Assembly (NCBI GenBank): GCA_013397435.1
Contig: VZRG01001529.1
Coordinates: forward strand, 62,001-126,000
DNA: 64,000 nucleotides
Source: Erythrocercus mccallii
Taxonomy: Eukaryota; Chordata; Aves; Passeriformes; Dicruridae
Reading direction: 5' to 3'
Shown here: in pieces, positions 63,001 to 64,000 of the stretch
Layout: each line of letters opens with the position of its first letter
Position numbering within the stretch: the first letter of the stretch is position 1
Notes under the pieces: model-generated
What the model was told of the DNA's origin: nothing
The model's database searches: none
What the model saw: the letters and a program-made list of their open reading frames with translations, nothing else
Program-made: the position numbers and the translations under genes

Positions 63001-63434
63001 ATGCCTCTCCAGCAGAGACCAAGCAGGAGCAGGAGGAGCTGCAGGATGCTCCATGCTGTGGCTGAGCACAGAGCAGTCCTTGACTAGCATTAAGGTTGTC
63101 TCAAATCCGTACTCTGCATGAAGAGCCTCCAGCATTCAGAAAACCTTTGCTGGATTAACCTGTGGAGCACATGAGACTTGAGACCATCATGGTTCTACTC
63201 CCTTCAGGCAATGTACAGTTGAGAAGAAATACTGAATATTTGGTGATTATAGCTGTTTTCTTCATGATGATGTAGAAAACCCCCCACAAATTAATTTTCA
63301 AATAAGCATTGGATTTTGCAGAGCTTTATTAATCATTAGGTAGTTTAAAAGAGACTTAATATTTCTGGTCTTTCTTTTAGGGACCTCCAGGCTCACAAGG
63401 TCCAAGAGGAGAACGAGGACCAAAGGGAAGACCT
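9528..63434 (+). CDS. COL5A2: COL5A2, procollagen alpha-2(V) chain, 5' part (joined exons 1-6)
   Basis: Coding segments are 9528-9630, 58657-58881, 60383-60396, 61695-61727, 62272-62304 and 63381-63434. They join in frame to 154 residues. Domains: signal peptide 1-26, acidic linker 27-37, ten-cysteine VWC domain about 38-97, short linker with GRGRK at 110-114, then Gly-X-Y sequence from 115 with an interruption near 122-127. The product is the alpha-2 chain of type V collagen, secreted through the ER, assembled with alpha-1(V) and co-polymerised with type I collagen to limit fibril diameter. Identity rests on strong resemblance to the human alpha-2(V) N-terminus as I remember it, especially the MMA start, the VWC block and the [20 protein letters not shown] run. 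The main helix and C-propeptide lie beyond the window. Confidence 0.95.
9780..10320. promoter_or_regulatory. CpG-rich stretch at the start of intron 1
   Basis: Two GC-rich, CpG-dense blocks (about 9780-9990 and 10155-10320) flank a pyrimidine-rich tract (about 10084-10140). The first block has a GC-box-like ggaggggcgg and a gcggccgc octamer at 9912-9919. CpG islands usually mark promoters or first introns. This one lies downstream of exon 1, while the DNA around the inferred start is not CpG-rich. It could be an intronic enhancer or an alternative start; either is inference. Confidence 0.55.
10359..10859 (-). other. 166-codon antisense open frame, probably not a gene
   Basis: An open frame on the minus strand in COL5A2 intron 1, just beyond the CpG-rich block. 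The predicted product is basic with scattered cysteines and histidines; I recognise no domain, signal peptide or transmembrane segment. CpG promoters can fire in both directions, so antisense transcription is conceivable, but nothing in the sequence shows that this frame is translated. Confidence 0.1.
13169..13660 (-). mobile_element. CR1 retroposon fragment with reverse-transcriptase remnant
   Basis: The + strand begins near 13169 with a diverged CR1 3' end (gaatgacagaattattgtg, ggttggaaaagacccttaag). It then shows inverted RT-coding sequence. On the minus strand, motifs GFMKSRSCLTNLI and, in another frame, GLDGCTVHWVKN and VKSSWHLVTSGVPQ are readable; these belong to the CR1 RT domain. Frames shift at least twice. 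RT sequence passes directly into the 3' end near 13250-13290, so the rest of ORF2 is missing. It is a dead copy inside COL5A2 intron 1. Confidence 0.9.
16536..16775 (-). mobile_element. CR1 retroposon fragment (3' end)
   Basis: The + strand starts catcacagaatcaac. CR1 blocks follow in inverted order: tgccatgggctgggacacc, ccaggttgctccaagccc, tgtccatcctgggcttgaac, gatggggcagccacagcttc, gcaacctgttccagtgc, and the end block around gaatttctttctaatagc. It is noncoding and 5'-truncated. The long open frame over it is a by-product of the repeat. Confidence 0.92.
18030..18125. repeat. AT-rich tandem duplication
   Basis: The 16-mer TTAATATATAGTGTTA occurs at 18030-18045 and again at 18073-18088, a period of 43 bp. 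The second copy decays into a T-run and tatatatgtg. It is a short, imperfect two-copy tandem of simple AT-rich sequence in intron 1. Confidence 0.7.
20987..21041. repeat. (CT)n microsatellite in a pure pyrimidine tract
   Basis: A (TC)n run at 20990-21014 passes into mixed CT and poly-T. The whole 55-nt interval contains only C and T on the + strand. Such homopurine-homopyrimidine tracts with mirror symmetry can form triplex DNA. It lies deep in intron 1. Confidence 0.9.
23111..23143. repeat. Near-perfect inverted repeat (hairpin)
   Basis: CCCTTGAGA (23117-23125) and TCTCAAGGG (23129-23137) are exact reverse complements around a three-base spacer GAT. Pairing extends outward through 23111 and 23143 with two G-U type pairs, giving about 15 pairs. 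The origin is unknown; a transcribed copy would fold as a tight hairpin but is too short for a usual microRNA precursor. Confidence 0.7.
26656..26689. repeat. Short inverted repeat (hairpin)
   Basis: TAGTAAAACT (26656-26665) pairs exactly with AGTTTTACTA (26680-26689). An inner ACTA (26666-26669) pairs with TAGT (26674-26677), leaving a two-base TT bulge and a four-base loop. About 14 pairs in all. It is AT-rich, so chance or simple-sequence origin is likely. Confidence 0.6.
29589..29655 (-). mobile_element. Short CR1 3'-end fragment
   Basis: The + strand cagaatcatagaatatgacc followed by ctgtggagtccaacaccc matches the inverted end of CR1 and its first conserved block. Only about 65 bp is recognisable before it fades into AT-rich sequence. 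This is a small, old fragment. Confidence 0.7.
39106..39150. repeat. (CA)n microsatellite
   Basis: A 45-bp CA repeat interrupted twice by a T-free CG step (acacgcac). It lies in COL5A2 intron 1 and would be expected to vary in length between individuals. Confidence 0.95.
43938..44010. repeat. AT-rich simple sequence
   Basis: Nearly pure A and T with overlapping tatata and aattat units in intron 1. It is low-complexity sequence and I see no further structure. Confidence 0.7.
49186..49216. repeat. T-rich homopolymer tract
   Basis: Runs of T broken by single C residues, about 31 nt. It may be the A-tail of an old minus-strand retroposon or simple slippage; no element body was recognised beside it. 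Confidence 0.75.
49921..49961. repeat. A-rich tract
   Basis: A-rich simple sequence (acaacaac, then A-runs broken by taatt and tt) passing into acccacaaccc. No attached retroposon body was recognised. Confidence 0.7.
51165..51360 (+). mobile_element. Degraded CR1 reverse-transcriptase fragment
   Basis: On the + strand, 51309-51359 reads SSWWLDHGDIPQGSVLG, which lines up with the CR1 RT motif seen in the 13 kb copy (SSW...VTSGVPQ). Upstream, ttttgacagtgtctcccatagc and the block near 51230 (gactgaatgggtggata) fit the preceding FDTVSH and GL-GW parts of the same domain. Stops and frameshifts break it. No 3' end was found here. Family-level assignment is fairly secure; limits are approximate. 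Confidence 0.6.
51650..52162 (+). other. 170-codon open frame in intron 1, probably not a gene
   Basis: This is one of the longest open frames in the window outside the collagen exons. The predicted product is hydrophobic in its first 110 residues and has no signal-peptide pattern or family motif that I recognise. No splice sites, Kozak context or polyadenylation signal set it apart from the surrounding intron. I regard it as a chance frame. Confidence 0.12.
55390..55450 (+). mobile_element. Tiny CR1-like fragment (FADD-box region)
   Basis: The stretch cttcagtgatgacaccaaactggg reads FSDDTKLG, close to the FADDTKLG catalytic-box segment of CR1 RT. Only about 60 bp resembles the family. It lies on the same strand and downstream of the 51.2 kb fragment, in the order expected for a single element. 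Chance similarity is possible at this length. Confidence 0.4.
56238..56318. repeat. T/G-rich simple sequence
   Basis: T-rich sequence with G interruptions (ttttggttttggtttg, ttgttgttttttg, then a T-run ending near 56316). The open frames on both strands over it are products of low complexity. Confidence 0.7.
58657..58881 (+). CDS. COL5A2: COL5A2 exon 2: VWC domain
   Basis: 225 nt, phase 1 on both sides, residues 35-109 plus one base. After EDGEE comes the VWC domain with ten cysteines in the family pattern: C(TQNG), then PCQICVC, ILC, IQC, LEC, and GECCPVC. In fibrillar procollagens this N-propeptide module binds BMP/TGF-beta family ligands in some members and is partly retained on type V fibrils. 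The block GQMYLNRDIWKP and the CDNGAILCD run closely match human alpha-2(V). The tail HTSRDFDPTIG departs from the human sequence I remember. Acceptor ctgttccag at 58656; donor gtaaga at 58882. Confidence 0.96.
58882..60382 (+). other. COL5A2 intron 2 (1,501 bp)
   Basis: GT-AG intron from gtaaga to ctcatag. It holds a threefold AGGTCA repeat near its start and AT-rich tatataat sequence at about 59208-59270. I saw no transposon or nested gene. Confidence 0.9.
58966..58996 (+). promoter_or_regulatory. Three direct AGGTCA half-sites
   Basis: AGGTCA occurs at 58966-58971, 58978-58983 and 58991-58996, with spacers of 6 and 7 bp. Each is followed by AAA, so the array may be a small local duplication of an AGGTCAAAATT unit. 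AGGTCA is the half-site for nuclear receptors; these spacings are not the classic DR1-DR5, but monomeric receptors such as ROR or NR4A could use single copies. Function is inferred. Confidence 0.35.
60383..60396 (+). CDS. COL5A2: COL5A2 exon 3: 14-nt microexon (GRGRK)
   Basis: Only 14 nt long. With the last base of exon 2 it encodes residues 110-114, GRGRK, matching the basic linker before the first Gly-X-Y triplets in human alpha-2(V). The acceptor is tctcatag at 60382 and the donor gtaaga at 60397; the exon ends in phase 0. Very short exons at this position are normal in the fibrillar collagen genes, but gene finders miss them easily. Confidence 0.88.
60397..61694 (+). other. COL5A2 intron 3 (1,298 bp)
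   Basis: GT-AG intron from gtaaga to cctacag. AT-rich; I see nothing in it beyond short homopolymer runs. Confidence 0.88.
61695..61727 (+). CDS. COL5A2: COL5A2 exon 4: first Gly-X-Y triplets
   Basis: 33 nt, phase 0 at both ends, residues 115-125, reading GQKGEPGIVPP. It starts the minor triple helix of the N-propeptide and ends in a break of the Gly-X-Y pattern (IVPP), as in the human chain. The acceptor is tttttcctacag at 61694; the donor is gtaagt at 61728. Confidence 0.93.
61728..62271 (+). other. COL5A2 intron 4 (544 bp)
   Basis: GT-AG intron from gtaagt to ctactctag. AT-rich; nothing else recognised. Confidence 0.9.
62272..62304 (+). CDS. COL5A2: COL5A2 exon 5
   Basis: 33 nt, phase 0 at both ends, residues 126-136, reading [11 protein letters not shown]. 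The first two residues complete the interruption carried by exon 4, after which Gly-X-Y resumes. GIRGRPGPA is identical to the human run as I remember it. The acceptor is ctactctag at 62271; the donor is gtgagt at 62305. Confidence 0.94.
62305..63380 (+). other. COL5A2 intron 5 (1,076 bp)
   Basis: GT-AG intron from gtgagt to tttcttttag. About 40 percent of it is the LTR-like element at 62490-62937, without which it would be about 630 bp. Confidence 0.9.
62490..62937 (-). mobile_element. Solo-LTR-like element of an endogenous retrovirus
   Basis: The element starts TGATGCCTT (62490-62498) and ends with its exact reverse complement AAGGCATCA (62929-62937), giving TG...CA termini and 448 bp. The polyadenylation hexamer appears inverted as TTTATT at 62552-62557, about 60 bp from the left end, so the LTR points along the minus strand. 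An internal tandem aaaatggtcac, two copies, lies near 62626-62648. The sequence resembles songbird LTRs I remember. No clear target-site duplication was found (ggatg against aatgg), and no internal viral genes are present, so this is an old solo LTR. Confidence 0.6.
63381..63434 (+). CDS. COL5A2: COL5A2 exon 6: canonical 54-bp collagen exon
   Basis: 54 nt, starting with a complete Gly codon and ending with a complete Y-position codon, residues 137-154, reading [18 protein letters not shown]. The 54-bp exon of six Gly-X-Y triplets is the ancestral unit of fibrillar collagen genes. The acceptor is tttcttttag at 63380; the donor is gtaagt at 63435. The run matches human alpha-2(V) as I remember it. 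Confidence 0.96.
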
Positions 63435-64000
63435 GTAAGTTATTAAATATCTCAGAAATAAAGTAGCTGAAGCAACCTCAAAAGATTAAATGGCTTTAAA
63501 CTGTCTCTATGTCTTCTAGAGTTACCAAAACTGTCCTCGTATTTTCCAGGAATCAGGTAACATACAGGAAAACATTTCTATTTCATCCTTGCTGGGGTAG
63601 ACTGAAACATGAATATTTTGAGAAATGGACAGAGGTTTAGCAGTAATTCCACCAAAGCCATACTTTCTCAACAAACATTCTCAGACAGAACTGGAACATC
63701 ACGTTCCCTTGATTAGAACTTGATGGCTGTTTGCTGGTGACTGCCGTGCAGCAGAAGCCGTGTGAGCTGTGTGGCTCAGAGCTCTGCAGAAAACACAAAG
63801 CTCAGAAGTTAGCAGGAGTTAATATGTGACTACATTTGTTGGTATGCTGGTGAATAATGTAACCAGGATTGCTCAGTGGAAATAAAGACTTCATAAGGGA
63901 ATTTCGGTGTCTGCATGTGGAGAACCACAGAAAGGCCAAAAAGGAGTGCTTGAAAATACCCCAGATGACATGTTCCTTTTGAGGAAGCTAGGTCGAAGAG
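63435..64000 (+). other. Start of COL5A2 intron 6 (cut by window end)
   Basis: Begins gtaagt and continues to the window edge without a recognisable next collagen exon. Nothing else was recognised. Confidence 0.85.

Noticed and set aside
1..64000. CRISPR arrays, operons, bacterial or phage systems
   Set aside because: The window is spliced vertebrate DNA; no regularly spaced repeats or dense gene clusters occur.

Overview
The window is vertebrate, almost certainly bird, DNA. It carries several fragments of CR1, the main non-LTR retroposon of birds, recognisable by octamer-type ends (ATTCTATG or its complement) and reverse-transcriptase remnants. It also holds the 5' part of one fibrillar collagen gene, COL5A2 (procollagen alpha-2(V)), on the + strand. 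An LTR in intron 5 resembles songbird elements I remember, so a passerine is possible, but I could not check this.

Layout. (1) 1 to about 9359 is upstream flank with two CR1 fragments, no recognisable gene and one exon-like stretch of unknown meaning. (2) About 9235-9527 is the inferred promoter and 5' UTR: a PBX/HOX-type site, a TATA-like box, three small upstream reading frames and a hairpin that contains the start codon. (3) 9528-9630 is coding exon 1 (signal peptide). (4) 9631-58656 is a 49 kb first intron: a CpG-rich stretch just after exon 1, then AT-rich DNA with CR1 fragments, microsatellites and hairpins. (5) 58657-63434 holds exons 2-6: the von Willebrand factor C (VWC) domain, a 14-nt microexon and the first Gly-X-Y exons, ending with a canonical 54-bp collagen exon. 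A 448-bp solo-LTR-like element lies in intron 5. (6) 63435-64000 is the start of intron 6; the rest of the gene lies beyond the window.

The six exons join without a frame break into 154 residues: signal peptide, short acidic linker, ten-cysteine VWC domain, basic GRGRK linker, then Gly-X-Y repeats. All five introns contained in the window, and the donor of intron 6, follow GT-AG with good consensus sites. No other protein-coding or RNA gene could be supported. The most interesting signal is a two-stem hairpin around the COL5A2 start codon. It resembles the 5' stem-loop of type I and III collagen mRNAs that binds LARP6. Repeat boundaries are read by eye and approximate.
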